Below are positions 8,817 to 16,701 of a stretch of DNA of 64,000 nucleotides, in pieces. Both the position numbers and the translations under genes were made by a program. Source of the DNA: Afifella pfennigii DSM 17143 (GTDB lineage Bacteria; Pseudomonadota; Alphaproteobacteria; Rhizobiales; Afifellaceae); assembly GCF_000688515.1 (NCBI RefSeq), contig NZ_JHZK01000020.1:1-64000 (forward strand), read 5' to 3'. The first letter of the stretch is position 1. Every line of letters begins with the position of its first letter. The notes beneath the pieces were generated by a model. That model was not told the DNA's origin and did no database searches. It saw only the letters and a program-made list of their open reading frames with translations.

Positions 8817-9284
8817 ATGGCCGATATGCCCTACGAGGACAGTGGCGCGCCGAGCCCCCCTCCCCCGCAAGCGGCCAAGCGCGTGCCGATGGTCTTCACC
8901 GCCGAGAGCTGGACGGCAAGTTTCCGCTTCAACCGCTCCGGCCGGATGGAGAGCGAGGCGGCCTACGCCACCGGCGAGCTTGCCTGGCGGGGCGCCGACG
9001 AGCGGGCGCATAGGAGGCCGGCGCGCCTTTCGCTGATCAAGCGCGAGGCCAACGAACGGCTGGAGCTCTCCCTGTCGGCAGAAGCGGGCCGCATCACCGT
9101 GCCGCTCGACGAGGGGGCGCTGCAGCGCATGATCGAGCGCTTCAAGGATTACGTCAGCGGCCACAACATGGTGCTGCGCGCCGTCTTCAACGCCGCCGAG
9201 GACGCCTCCGGGCAGTATCTGGACGTCGTCGATATCAGTTTCTCCTCTCCCGAGGCCCGCGGCACGAGAGCGAGCGAGGAGTAG
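8817..9284 (+). CDS. conserved protein encoded between glyQ and glyS, unknown function
   Basis: 155 residues, starting 1 bp after the glyQ stop and ending 8 bp before glyS, so it is part of the synthetase operon. There is no signal peptide or membrane segment. A proline run near residue 13-17 is followed by a basic middle part and a C-terminal segment, [12 protein letters not shown]...[24 protein letters not shown], that looks folded. I recognise no domain. A gene in this position is seen in some alphaproteobacteria, which hints at a role tied to the synthetase or its translation, but that is inference only. Confidence 0.6.
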   Translation: MADMPYEDSGAPSPPPPQAAKRVPMVFTAESWTASFRFNRSGRMESEAAYATGELAWRGADERAHRRPARLSLIKREANERLELSLSAEAGRITVPLDEGALQRMIERFKDYVSGHNMVLRAVFNAAEDASGQYLDVVDISFSSPEARGTRASEE

Positions 9285-9292
9285 AGCCCGCC

Positions 9293-11599
9293 ATGCCCGA
9301 ACTTCTCATCGAGCTCTTCTCGGAGGAAATCCCCGCGCGCATGCAGGCGCGCGCGGCGGAGGACCTGAAACGCCTGGTCACCGACGGGCTCGTGGAGGCC
9401 GGTCTCACCTATGAGGGCGCCAAGGGCTTCGCCACGCCGCGGCGGCTGGCCCTGACGGTGCAGGGCGTCACCGCCCGCTCCGCCGATCTTCGCGAGGAAC
9501 GCCGCGGCCCGCGCGTCGGCGCGCCGGAAAAGGCGGTGGAAGGCTTTCTGCGCGCCGCCGGGCTCTCCTCCATCGAGGAGGCGCGGATCGAAAGCGACCC
9601 CAAGAAGGGCGATTTCTACCTCGCCACCATCGAAAAGCCCGGCCGGGCCGCCGAGGAGATCATCGCCGAGCTTCTGCCGAAGGTGATCCGCGGCTTTCCC
9701 TGGCCGAAATCGATGCGCTGGGGCGCCGCTTCCGCGCCGACCGATTCCCGCTTCGCGGCGCCGGGCGCAGAGGGCACCGCCTCGCTGCGCTGGGTGCGGC
9801 CGCTGCGTTCCATCCTGTGCAGCTTCGGCCCGGAGACGGAGGACCCTGAGGTGATCGAGGTCGCCATCGGCGATCTTGTCTCCTCCAACCTCACCTTCGG
9901 CCATCGCTTCATGGCGCCGGAGCCGATCACCGTGCGCCGCTTCGACGACTACGTCGCCAAGCTGGAAGCGGCGAAGGTGGTGCTGGATGCGGAGCGCCGG
10001 CAGAACATCATCGCCACGGAAGCGAAGAACCTCGCCTTCGCGCAGGGCCTGGAGGTGGTGGAGGACAAGGGCCTTCTGGAAGAGGTGGCCGGGTTGGTGG
10101 AATGGCCGGTCGTTCTGATGGGCGCCTTCGACAAGGGCTTTCTCGACATCCCGCAGGAAGTGATCCGCCTCACCATCCGCCAGAACCAGAAATGCTTCGT
10201 GCTGAAGGACGCTGCGAACGACGCCCTGACCAGCCGCTTCCTGCTCGTCGCCAACCTTGAGGCCAGCGACGGCGGCAAAGAGATCGTCGCCGGCAACGAG
10301 CGGGTGATCGCGGCGCGGCTTGCCGATGCGCGCTTCTTCTACGAGCAGGATCTGGCGACGCCCCTGGAGGAATGGGGCAAGAAGCTTTCCGCCGTCACCT
10401 TCCACGACAAGCTCGGCACGCAGGCGCAGCGCGTTGACCGCATCGCCAGGCTCGCCAGCGCGCTCGCCCCGCTCCTCGGCGCCCGCCACGAGGCGGCGGA
10501 GCGCGCGGCACGCCTTGCCAAGGCCGACCTTCCGACCGGCATGGTCGGCGAGTTTCCCGAGCTGCAAGGGGTGATGGGCCGCTACTACGCCAGGGCCCAG
10601 GGCGAGAGCGGGCATGTCGCCGACGCCATCCGCGACCATTACAAGCCGCAGGGGCCGGGCGAGGCCGTGCCCAGCGAGCCGGTCGCCATCGCCGTCGCGC
10701 TCGCCGACAAGCTCGACACCTTGACCGGCTTCTGGGCCATCGGCGAAAAGCCCACCGGCTCCAAGGACCCTTATGCGCTCAGAAGGGCGGCGCTCGGCGT
10801 CATCCGCATCGTCCTGGAGAACGAGCTGAGGCTGTCGCTAAAGCCGCTTTTCGCGGATGCCCTGAAGGCGGCCCCCGCCGCATCCGGCGCCCACGAGGTG
10901 GCGGCCGACCTCCTCGCCTTCTTCGCCGACCGCCTCAAAGTCCATCTGCGCGAGGAGGGCGCGCGCCACGACCTCATCGACGCCGTTTTTGCACTCGGTC
11001 AGGCAGCAAACCCCGACCCTCCCCTGCAAGGGGAGGGTCGGGGCGAAGCCCCGGGGTGGGATGGAGCCAAGAGCGCCGAGTCTGCCGCCTCACTCCCTCC
11101 CGCGCCTGGCGGCGCGACCTCCCCCCTCAAGGGGGAGGAAAGGAGCAAGCCGCTAGGCCCTGCGCAGGACGACCTCTTGGTGATCGTCCGCCGCGTCGCG
11201 GCGCTGGGGCAATTCCTCGATTCAGAGGACGGGCAGAACCTCCTCACCTCCTATCGCCGCGCCGCCAACATCCTGCGCGCGGAGGAGAAGAAGGACGGCA
11301 TCAGCCATGAAGGCGAGCCCGACCACGCGCTCATCCATCAGAGCGGCCAGGAGGAGGAGCGCCGGCTTCTCGCCGTCATCGAGAGCGTGGAAGCCCATGT
11401 CGCCGCGCATCTTGGCGAGGAGGACTTTGCCGGCGCCATGGCGCAGCTCGCCGAGTTGCGCCCGGCGGTCGACGCCTTCTTCGACCATGTGACGGTGAAC
11501 GCGGAGGATGCGGCGCTGCGCGCCAACCGGCTGAAGCTCCTGTCGCGCATCCGCGTGGCGATGCACAAGGTCGCCGATTTCTCCAAGATCGGCGGCTGA
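9293..11599 (+). CDS. glyS: glycyl-tRNA synthetase beta subunit, with repeat-encoded insertion
   Basis: 768 residues: the family start [18 protein letters not shown], then [27 protein letters not shown], and a C-terminal anticodon-binding region with [13 protein letters not shown]. The beta subunit binds the tRNA and is needed with GlyQ for charging. E. coli GlyS has 689 residues. The excess here is largely a low-complexity insert at about residues 570-623, between DLIDAVFAL and [12 protein letters not shown], which in other bacteria are nearly adjacent. That insert is encoded by a palindromic repeat (see separate entry) and keeps the frame, so the protein is presumably still active because glyS is essential. 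Confidence 0.93.
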   Translation: MPELLIELFSEEIPARMQARAAEDLKRLVTDGLVEAGLTYEGAKGFATPRRLALTVQGVTARSADLREERRGPRVGAPEKAVEGFLRAAGLSSIEEARIESDPKKGDFYLATIEKPGRAAEEIIAELLPKVIRGFPWPKSMRWGAASAPTDSRFAAPGAEGTASLRWVRPLRSILCSFGPETEDPEVIEVAIGDLVSSNLTFGHRFMAPEPITVRRFDDYVAKLEAAKVVLDAERRQNIIATEAKNLAFAQGLEVVEDKGLLEEVAGLVEWPVVLMGAFDKGFLDIPQEVIRLTIRQNQKCFVLKDAANDALTSRFLLVANLEASDGGKEIVAGNERVIAARLADARFFYEQDLATPLEEWGKKLSAVTFHDKLGTQAQRVDRIARLASALAPLLGARHEAAERAARLAKADLPTGMVGEFPELQGVMGRYYARAQGESGHVADAIRDHYKPQGPGEAVPSEPVAIAVALADKLDTLTGFWAIGEKPTGSKDPYALRRAALGVIRIVLENELRLSLKPLFADALKAAPAASGAHEVAADLLAFFADRLKVHLREEGARHDLIDAVFALGQAANPDPPLQGEGRGEAPGWDGAKSAESAASLPPAPGGATSPLKGEERSKPLGPAQDDLLVIVRRVAALGQFLDSEDGQNLLTSYRRAANILRAEEKKDGISHEGEPDHALIHQSGQEEERRLLAVIESVEAHVAAHLGEEDFAGAMAQLAELRPAVDAFFDHVTVNAEDAALRANRLKLLSRIRVAMHKVADFSKIGG
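11011..11138 (+). repeat. REP-like double-palindrome element inserted inside glyS
   Basis: Two GC-rich palindromes about 75 bases apart lie inside the glyS reading frame. The first is a perfect 15-bp stem: 11011-11025 pairs with 11029-11043 around a GCA loop. The second is CCTCCCCC (11118-11125) with GGGGGAGG (11131-11138) around CTCAA. The phrases CCCTCCCCT...AGGGGAGGG and CCCCTCAAGGGGG are typical of dispersed intergenic palindromes in many alphaproteobacterial genomes, as I recall them. The insertion is in frame and has no stop, adding about 50 residues (PLQGEGRG..., TSPLKGEE). Confidence 0.7.
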
Positions 11600-11639
11600 G
11601 AGATCGGCCGCCGGGCGGGGCGGGGGAAGCGCAGAGAGG

Positions 11640-11690
11640 TCAGACGGCGGCGCTCATCGCGCCGCAAGAGCAGCGCAGGCCCTCAGGCAT
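11640..11690 (-). pseudogene. leftover start of a fourth immunity copy
   Basis: On the minus strand an ATG at 11690-11688 overlaps the stop of the last immunity copy in exactly the same ATGCCTGA arrangement as the starts of copies 2 and 3. The frame reads MPEG like theirs, then diverges at once and stops after 16 residues (MPEGLRCSCGAMSAAV). I read this as the downstream edge of the tandem duplication, marking where the repeat unit ends, not as a working gene. Confidence 0.55.
11647..11665. terminator. hairpin after the immunity array
   Basis: GCGGCGC (11647-11653) pairs perfectly with GCGCCGC (11659-11665) around TCATC. It lies just downstream of the last immunity-like gene (minus strand) and 47 bases after the convergent glyS stop. 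It lacks a T tract, so it is a weak terminator candidate for either direction. Confidence 0.35.
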
Positions 11691-12384
11691 TGCGGCTTTT
11701 CTCCAGCGCCGCGTTGATCGCCGCGCCGAGCTCCGCGTCGGAAACGCTTTCTGGCAGGACGGTCGGCTGAATGCCCGGAATGCCTTCCCATCCGCCGCGG
11801 CCGGCATAACGCAATGCGTCCACTTCCAGAGCACCGTCTTGCAGCTCCAGCGCGACAAGCCCCGCCCCTCCATAAAGGGCCTTCTGCGTCTTGACGCCCG
11901 CAAGCGCCTTTTCACGCGCCTCGAAGGCTTGGATTTCATCATCGGTTGGAAACCTAATCACGCTGTCCCATTCCGGGTGATCCGGAGCGATGAAGCGGCT
12001 TGCCGCAAGAGCGGCCCGCGCCTCGCGTCCAAGATCGACGTCGGTCATTTGAGGGCGAAAAACGTTGTTGTACCCGGCGGGATCGGGATGCGCCGAGCGA
12101 TACACCGCCTGGGACAGGATCCTCGTAAAGAAGCGATACCCACGAACTTGGGCTTGTTTGCGCTGCCTAGGCGGCGGCGGCTTAGGCTCGAACCTCCTTT
12201 CGCGACGGATTCGCGCTCGCAGCTGCTCGATGGCTCGTTCACGGCTCGCCTCGGCGGCGCTCAGATGGGAGGCCGGCTGGTCCTCCTCTCGCTGCTCTCC
12301 CAGCCAGGCGCGCAGCCGGCGCCAGAGCGTGCCCGACCCGGCACCGCCCCGCCGCGACCCGGCAAGGCCGTTGCCCTCAGGCAT
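11683..12384 (-). CDS. CdiI-like immunity protein, copy 3 (most divergent)
   Basis: 233 residues starting at ATG 12384, which overlaps the stop of copy 2 by 8 bases (ATGCCTGA). The N-terminal 45 residues (MPEGNGLAGSRRGGAGSGT, then a basic, charged helix) are shared with copy 2. The middle is the most divergent of the three (RQRKQAQVRGYRFFTRIL; PTDDEIQAFEAREKAL; GLVALELQDGALEVDAL), while the last 37 residues, ending SDAELGAAINAALEKSR, match copy 1 exactly. That D-x-E-L-G...AL..SR ending, after a K-ALY...V-L strand and an Arg-Gly-Gly-Trp turn, resembles CdiI-type immunity proteins. Function is inferred from this and from the toxin gene upstream. Confidence 0.65.
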   Translation of the reverse strand: MPEGNGLAGSRRGGAGSGTLWRRLRAWLGEQREEDQPASHLSAAEASRERAIEQLRARIRRERRFEPKPPPPRQRKQAQVRGYRFFTRILSQAVYRSAHPDPAGYNNVFRPQMTDVDLGREARAALAASRFIAPDHPEWDSVIRFPTDDEIQAFEAREKALAGVKTQKALYGGAGLVALELQDGALEVDALRYAGRGGWEGIPGIQPTVLPESVSDAELGAAINAALEKSRNA

Positions 12385-13078
12385 TGCGGCTTTTCTCCAG
12401 CGCCGCGTTGATCGCCGCGCCGAGTTCCGCGTCGGAAACGCTTTCGGGCAGGATCGTCGACTGAATGCCCGGAATGCCTTCCCAGGCCCCGCGGCCGGCA
12501 TAACGCCAAGGAGCGAGTTCAATGCGGCCGTCTTGAAGACTAAGGCTGACGGAGCCCGCCCCTTGATAAAGCGCCTTACGCGTCTTGACGCCGGCATGAG
12601 CCATTTCGCGCGCCTCAGCGGCACGGAACTCTTCGTCCGTCCGAAATCGCATAAGGCGCTCCCACTCGGGATGCTCTGGCGTGATGAAGCGGCTTGCCGC
12701 AAGAGCGGCCCGCGCCTCGCGGCCAAGATCAGCATTGAGCATCTTGGACGGATGACGCTCATCATATCCCCTCGGGTCGGCATGTGCCGAGCCATAGACC
12801 GCGTGTGAGAGGATGCGCGTGAAAGCCCGATACGCCAATATCGTCGCTTCTTTATGCGGCACTGGTGGCGGCGGCTCATCTTCGAACCTTCTTTCCCGCA
12901 ACACGCGAGCACGAATTTGCTCGATGGCTCGTTCACGGCTCGCCTCGGCGGCGCTCAGATGGGAGGCTGACTGGTCCTCCTCTCGCCGCTCTCCCAGCCA
13001 GGCGCGCAGCCGGCGCCAGAGCGTGCCCGACCCGGCGGCGCCCCGCCGCGACCCGGCAAGGCCGTTGCCCTCAGGCAT
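12377..13078 (-). CDS. CdiI-like immunity protein, copy 2
   Basis: 233 residues from ATG 13078, overlapping the copy 1 stop by 8 bases. The same strand also keeps a longer open frame upstream, but that part is copy 1 read out of frame. The domain layout matches copy 3: a 45-residue basic/charged extension, a helical segment (AYRAFTRILSHAVYGSAH), DLGREARAALAASRFITPEHPEW, then the probable immunity core from VKTRKALYQGAG to the ELGAAINAALEKSR end. It differs from copies 1 and 3 at scattered sites (for example GRGAWEGIPGIQSTIL against GRGGWEGIPGIQPTVL). It is expected to bind and neutralise a CdiA-type toxin, either the one upstream or a relative. Confidence 0.65.
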   Translation of the reverse strand: MPEGNGLAGSRRGAAGSGTLWRRLRAWLGERREEDQSASHLSAAEASRERAIEQIRARVLRERRFEDEPPPPVPHKEATILAYRAFTRILSHAVYGSAHADPRGYDERHPSKMLNADLGREARAALAASRFITPEHPEWERLMRFRTDEEFRAAEAREMAHAGVKTRKALYQGAGSVSLSLQDGRIELAPWRYAGRGAWEGIPGIQSTILPESVSDAELGAAINAALEKSRNA

Positions 13079-13637
13079 TGCGGCTTTTCTCCAGCGCCGC
13101 GTTGATCGCCGCGCCGAGTTCCGCATCGGAAACGCTTTCTGGCAGGACGGTCGGCTGAATGCCCGGAATGCCTTCCCATCCGCCGCGGCCGGCATAGCGC
13201 CAAGGCGCGAGTTCAATGCGGCCGTCTTGAAGACTAAGGCTGACGGAGCCCGCCCCTTCATAAAGCGCCTTACGCGTCTTGACGCCCGCAAGCGTCTTTT
13301 CACGCGCTTCTTCGGCACGGAGTTCCGCGTCCGTCCCAAATCGCATGAGGCTGTCCCATTCCGGATGATCCGGCGTGATGAAGCGGCTTGCCGCAAGAGC
13401 GGCCCGCGCCTCGCGGCCGAGATCCACATCGGTCATCTTTGCCGGATGGACCCGATTATAGCCTTTGGGGTCGGGATGCGCGGAACGATACACCGCCTGG
13501 GACAGGACCTTCGTAAAGAAGCGATATGCGGTAACATCGGCGCTTTGCCATTCCTCAGGCGGCGGGGGCTTGGGCTCGAACCTCCTTTCGCGACGGATTC
13601 GCGCTCGCAGCTGCTCGATGGCTCGTTCACGGCTCAT
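13071..13637 (-). CDS. CdiI-like immunity protein, copy 1 (cognate of the upstream toxin)
   Basis: 188 residues from ATG 13637, which lies inside the end of the toxin gene; the two overlap by 11 bases (ATGAGCCGTGA), so the antidote is translationally coupled to the toxin, as expected for a cognate immunity gene. It lacks the 45-residue N-terminal extension of copies 2 and 3 and begins directly at SRERAIEQLRAR. The C-terminal half (VKTRKALYEGAGSVSLSLQDG, then SDAELGAAINAALEKSR) resembles the CdiI immunity group. No signal peptide or membrane segment is seen, so it should act in the cytoplasm. Confidence 0.7.
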   Translation of the reverse strand: MSRERAIEQLRARIRRERRFEPKPPPPEEWQSADVTAYRFFTKVLSQAVYRSAHPDPKGYNRVHPAKMTDVDLGREARAALAASRFITPDHPEWDSLMRFGTDAELRAEEAREKTLAGVKTRKALYEGAGSVSLSLQDGRIELAPWRYAGRGGWEGIPGIQPTVLPESVSDAELGAAINAALEKSRNA

Positions 13638-15267
13638 TGATGAAGCTCACTCTGAGTTCCACGCCAAGGCCTTCAGCATATCGCAACGCACGCCTGAGTT
13701 GAATAACTCGATCTTTGGCTGTGTCTTCGGGAACGGCTAGTTCGATCTTTCTCGACGCGATCTTACCTTGCGTCAGGTGGCGAGTTGAGACTATGTTTCC
13801 ACGGAACCTGGCAATCTCATCAACGTATCGCTTGACGACTCCATAGACGCGGGTCGGGTGCGTTGCATACCCCAATGCACGCGTATCGAGCGTCTTGGCG
13901 CTTGTCGCCATTCCTGTCGCAGGCTCAAAGAAATCGATCGTCTTGAAGTTGGCCGGAAGCCGCCGGCCAAATTCGCCCGTAGCTTCCAGAGCATCCTCCC
14001 AGGGAATGCCCTGTGCCTTGATGCCGCGGCCCCAGACGATGCCGGGATTGTCGATAACCGGCCAATCGACATCGGCCGGGTCGCGGCGGAGCTCGGCGGC
14101 AAGCTCCTCAAGCTCCTCCTTGGTCTTCTTCGCGTCGCCGGCATCGTCCCCGCGCCCGGCCCGCCAAAGGATGCGCGAGGGGAAAAGCCACGGCGCGGCG
14201 TTGAGGAGGATGAGCGTGTCGACATAGGCGCGCTCGCGATGCGCCGCGCGCAGCTCTTCTTCGCTGGCGAGCCCCTGGCGGTAGGCCCCGCCCAACAGGG
14301 CCGGGCGCCGCTGCAGGGCGAGGAAGTAGGCGCCGAGCGCCCGCGCCAGCTCCGGAGCGTCCTGGAAGAAGGCGATGATGGCGGCGGCGCGCCCGCGGAT
14401 CGCATCGTGAAAAGCGTCGAGCTCGGCGCGCTCGCCGCCGGCAAGCTCGCCCAGAATCTCCCTGCCCAGGAGGTAGCCGTAGCGGGAGGCTGGGAGCCCA
14501 TACTCGCCAAGGAGGCGGGCCAGCTCCGGCAAGACGAGGATGCGCGGAAGCTGCTCCGGAATGGCGCCCAGCGCATCGAGGGCGAAGTCGCGCGCCGCCT
14601 CGACAACGCCGTCCGCGGTGGCCCCGGCAAGGCGCAGATGGTGGCCGATGCCGGTGTCGGGAGGCTCTTGCGGCGCCTCCTCCTCCACATAGGGCTCGGC
14701 CCAGCAGCGGCAGTTATAGGCCTCGCCCGGATGGCCCTCCTCCGGCGGCTCGTCCCAGGCGAAGATCTTGTCGTCGTGGCGGGCGTGGAGCGGGCGGACC
14801 TTGTCGTCGTCGCGCGAGCGCCAGACATAGCGGTCGATGCCGAGCGCCTGCTGGCGCAGCGCGTTGATCTGCCCGGAAAAGCGGCGCAGCAGCGCCTCCT
14901 CCATGAGACGGCGCGCCTCCTGAAGCCGCTCCGGCTCGCCGGCAAGGCGCGCGGCGATGGCCAGAAGCCGCCGTTCCCATTCGGCTAGAGCCGCCTCGCG
15001 CTCGGCACCGACATCGGCAAGGTCCGCGGGGCGGAGCCTGCGGCCGAGGAAATCCGGCAGGGCGGCGGCCAGCATGGCGGCGTTGAGATGGATCGCCGCG
15101 TTCAGCCGGGCGCGAAAGCGGGCGCGAAGCCGCGCCGCTCCGACAAGGCCATGCGCGCGAAAGCCTTCCTCGCGGGCGCGCTCGCCGGCCTTTTGCGCGG
15201 CGAGAAAGAGCCGCGCGGCGGCCATCTCGGCACGCAAATCCAAAAGCTCCGGGTGGACCTTCAGCAT
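13627..15267 (-). CDS. MuF-type polymorphic toxin with C-terminal CdiA-like nuclease domain
   Basis: 546 residues. The N-terminal third is helical; residues about 129-195 hold the phage Mu F / SPP1 gp7 head-morphogenesis core: VRPLHARHDDKIFAWDEPP, then GHPGEAYNCRCWAEP. The middle (about 205-380) is an Ala/Leu-rich helical linker I cannot assign. Residues about 405-546 resemble the C-terminal toxin domain of CdiA contact-inhibition proteins (a tRNase/nuclease family): IPWEDALE, FKTIDFF, ATSAKTLDT and an AVPEDTAKDRVIQLRRALRY end. Glu424, Asp446 and Lys458 are plausible catalytic residues (inference). GC falls sharply in the toxin part. No other phage gene is nearby. MuF polymorphic toxins are a described class in temperate phages. 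Confidence 0.75.
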   Translation of the reverse strand: MLKVHPELLDLRAEMAAARLFLAAQKAGERAREEGFRAHGLVGAARLRARFRARLNAAIHLNAAMLAAALPDFLGRRLRPADLADVGAEREAALAEWERRLLAIAARLAGEPERLQEARRLMEEALLRRFSGQINALRQQALGIDRYVWRSRDDDKVRPLHARHDDKIFAWDEPPEEGHPGEAYNCRCWAEPYVEEEAPQEPPDTGIGHHLRLAGATADGVVEAARDFALDALGAIPEQLPRILVLPELARLLGEYGLPASRYGYLLGREILGELAGGERAELDAFHDAIRGRAAAIIAFFQDAPELARALGAYFLALQRRPALLGGAYRQGLASEEELRAAHRERAYVDTLILLNAAPWLFPSRILWRAGRGDDAGDAKKTKEELEELAAELRRDPADVDWPVIDNPGIVWGRGIKAQGIPWEDALEATGEFGRRLPANFKTIDFFEPATGMATSAKTLDTRALGYATHPTRVYGVVKRYVDEIARFRGNIVSTRHLTQGKIASRKIELAVPEDTAKDRVIQLRRALRYAEGLGVELRVSFINEP

Positions 15268-15504
15268 CTCGCCTCACCTCGCCTGGTGGAGCGAAGTGTG
15301 CGGGGCCGAGAGACGGCGGGGATAAATCAGGCGGCGGGGATCAAGGCGCGGGCGGCGAAAGGAGGAAGACGGCGCGCGGCGCCGCCGCCTGCGACACCAA
15401 GAGCGCACGCCGTGCGTGACAGGCCGGCGACATACGCCTTGCGCAAAGCCGCGCCTGCGCCTATTTGAACAGCAACCGGCTTTGCCGGGTTTTGTTTGGC
15501 CCAG

Positions 15505-15527
15505 CTTATGCTCAATTTGAGTATAAG
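15505..15527. promoter_or_regulatory. probable NadQ operator upstream of nadABC
   Basis: A 23-bp imperfect palindrome with arms CTTATGCTCAA (15505-15515) and TTGAGTATAAG (15517-15527), one mismatch in 11 pairs, centred on T15516 and ending 21 bases before the nadA ATG. From memory, alphaproteobacterial NadQ sites upstream of nadABC have this TATGCTCA...TTGAGTATA form. A nadQ-like gene is present at 37585-38643. Repression of the operon when NAD is plentiful is the expected effect. Confidence 0.7.
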
Positions 15528-15548
15528 GTACAGACGGGAGGGGCGAGT

Positions 15549-16637
15549 ATGGCTCAGCATCAGGCGGCGATGGCCGCGATCGGGAGCGAGGAGGCGCGCC
15601 CGCTCGGCGGGGCCGCGGCGCGCTTCGGCGTCAAGCCCTATCCCGACCTTGCCTATACGCCCGAGATCGCCGAGGCGACGGCGCCGATTTACGAAAAGGT
15701 CCGCCACGTCATCCCGGCCATCGAATGGCCGGTGCACGCGCCCTACGTCTTCCACATCAACCGGCTCAAGGCGGAACGGGGCGCCATTATCCTCGCCCAT
15801 AATTACCAGACGCCGGAAATCTTCTGGGGCGTCGCCGATATCGTCGGCGACTCGCTGCAACTCGCCCAGGAAGCGGCGAAGTCAAAGGCGGAAATCATCG
15901 TCCAGTGCGGCGTGCACTTCATGGCCGAGACCTCCAAAATCCTCTGCCCGGACAAGACCGTCCTCATCCCCGACAGCGGCGCCGGCTGCTCGCTCGCCGC
16001 CTCCATCACCGGGGCCGATGTGCGGCTTTTGCGCGAGGCGCATCCGGGCGTGCCCATCGTCGCCTATGTCAACACCTCGGCGGAGGTGAAGGCGGAGGTC
16101 GATATCTGCTGCACCTCCTCCAACGCCGTGGAGGTGGTGGAAAGCCTTGGCGCCGACACCGTCATCCTCCTGCCGGACCAGTATCTGGCGAAATGGGTCG
16201 CCACGCAGACGGATGTGAAGATCATCACCTGGCACGGGGCCTGCGAGGTGCACGAGCGCTTCACCGGCGAGGAACTTCGCGCCTATCGCCAGGCCGATCC
16301 CAATATCCGCATCATCGCCCATCCGGAATGCCCGCCGGACGTTCTCGCCGAGGCCGACTTCACCGGCTCCACGGCGAAGATGATCAAATGGGTGCATGAC
16401 GAGCACCCGGAAAAGGTGCTGATGGTGACGGAATGCTCCATGGCCGACAACGTCGCCGGCGAGGCGCCGGGCATCGATTTCGTGCGGCCCTGCAACCTGT
16501 GCCCGCATATGAAGCGCATCCAGCTGCCGAAGATCCTCGACAGCCTCGTCTATATGAGCGAGGAGGTCGTCATCGATCCGCTGATCGCCGAGAAAGCCCG
16601 CCGCTCGGTGGAGCGGATGGTGCATTTGAAGAGCTGA
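15549..16637 (+). CDS. nadA: quinolinate synthase
   Basis: 362 residues from ATG 15549, chosen over an upstream in-frame TTG at 15465 because GGAGGGGCGAG sits just before it and the operator lies upstream. NadA condenses iminoaspartate (from NadB) with dihydroxyacetone phosphate to quinolinate, using a [4Fe-4S] cluster. The three ligand cysteines are visible: Cys120 (IVQCGVHFM), Cys232 (WHGACEVH) and Cys318 (CNLCPHM). [10 protein letters not shown] and STAKMIKWV are family signatures. It is the first gene of nadA-nadB-nadC. Confidence 0.95.
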   Translation: MAQHQAAMAAIGSEEARPLGGAAARFGVKPYPDLAYTPEIAEATAPIYEKVRHVIPAIEWPVHAPYVFHINRLKAERGAIILAHNYQTPEIFWGVADIVGDSLQLAQEAAKSKAEIIVQCGVHFMAETSKILCPDKTVLIPDSGAGCSLAASITGADVRLLREAHPGVPIVAYVNTSAEVKAEVDICCTSSNAVEVVESLGADTVILLPDQYLAKWVATQTDVKIITWHGACEVHERFTGEELRAYRQADPNIRIIAHPECPPDVLAEADFTGSTAKMIKWVHDEHPEKVLMVTECSMADNVAGEAPGIDFVRPCNLCPHMKRIQLPKILDSLVYMSEEVVIDPLIAEKARRSVERMVHLKS

Positions 16638-16701
16638 GGCAGCAACCGGCGGAGCCGGCCTTCGGCCGGTCCCTTCCTCCCAACAAGAAACGAAGGCCGG
16701 C

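Larger units (their letters stand above)
11683..13078 (-). repeat. tandem duplication of the immunity gene, 694-bp period
   Basis: Starts of copy 2 (13078), copy 3 (12384) and the leftover fourth start (11690) are spaced by exactly 694 bases each. The 8-base stop/start overlap recurs at every junction. Near-identical blocks at the unit ends and around DLGREARAALAASRF alternate with diverged blocks, which fits unequal crossing-over followed by divergence and patchy gene conversion. Confidence 0.85.

Noticed and set aside
13079-13429. Upstream extension of immunity copy 2 into copy 1
   Set aside because: The extra residues are copy 1 read in another frame; the start at the 8-base overlap matches the other junctions.
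16655-16669. CCGGCC-TTC-GGCCGG hairpin between nadA and nadB
   Set aside because: No T tract and the genes are clearly one operon; possibly an RNA-stability element but not supportable as a terminator.
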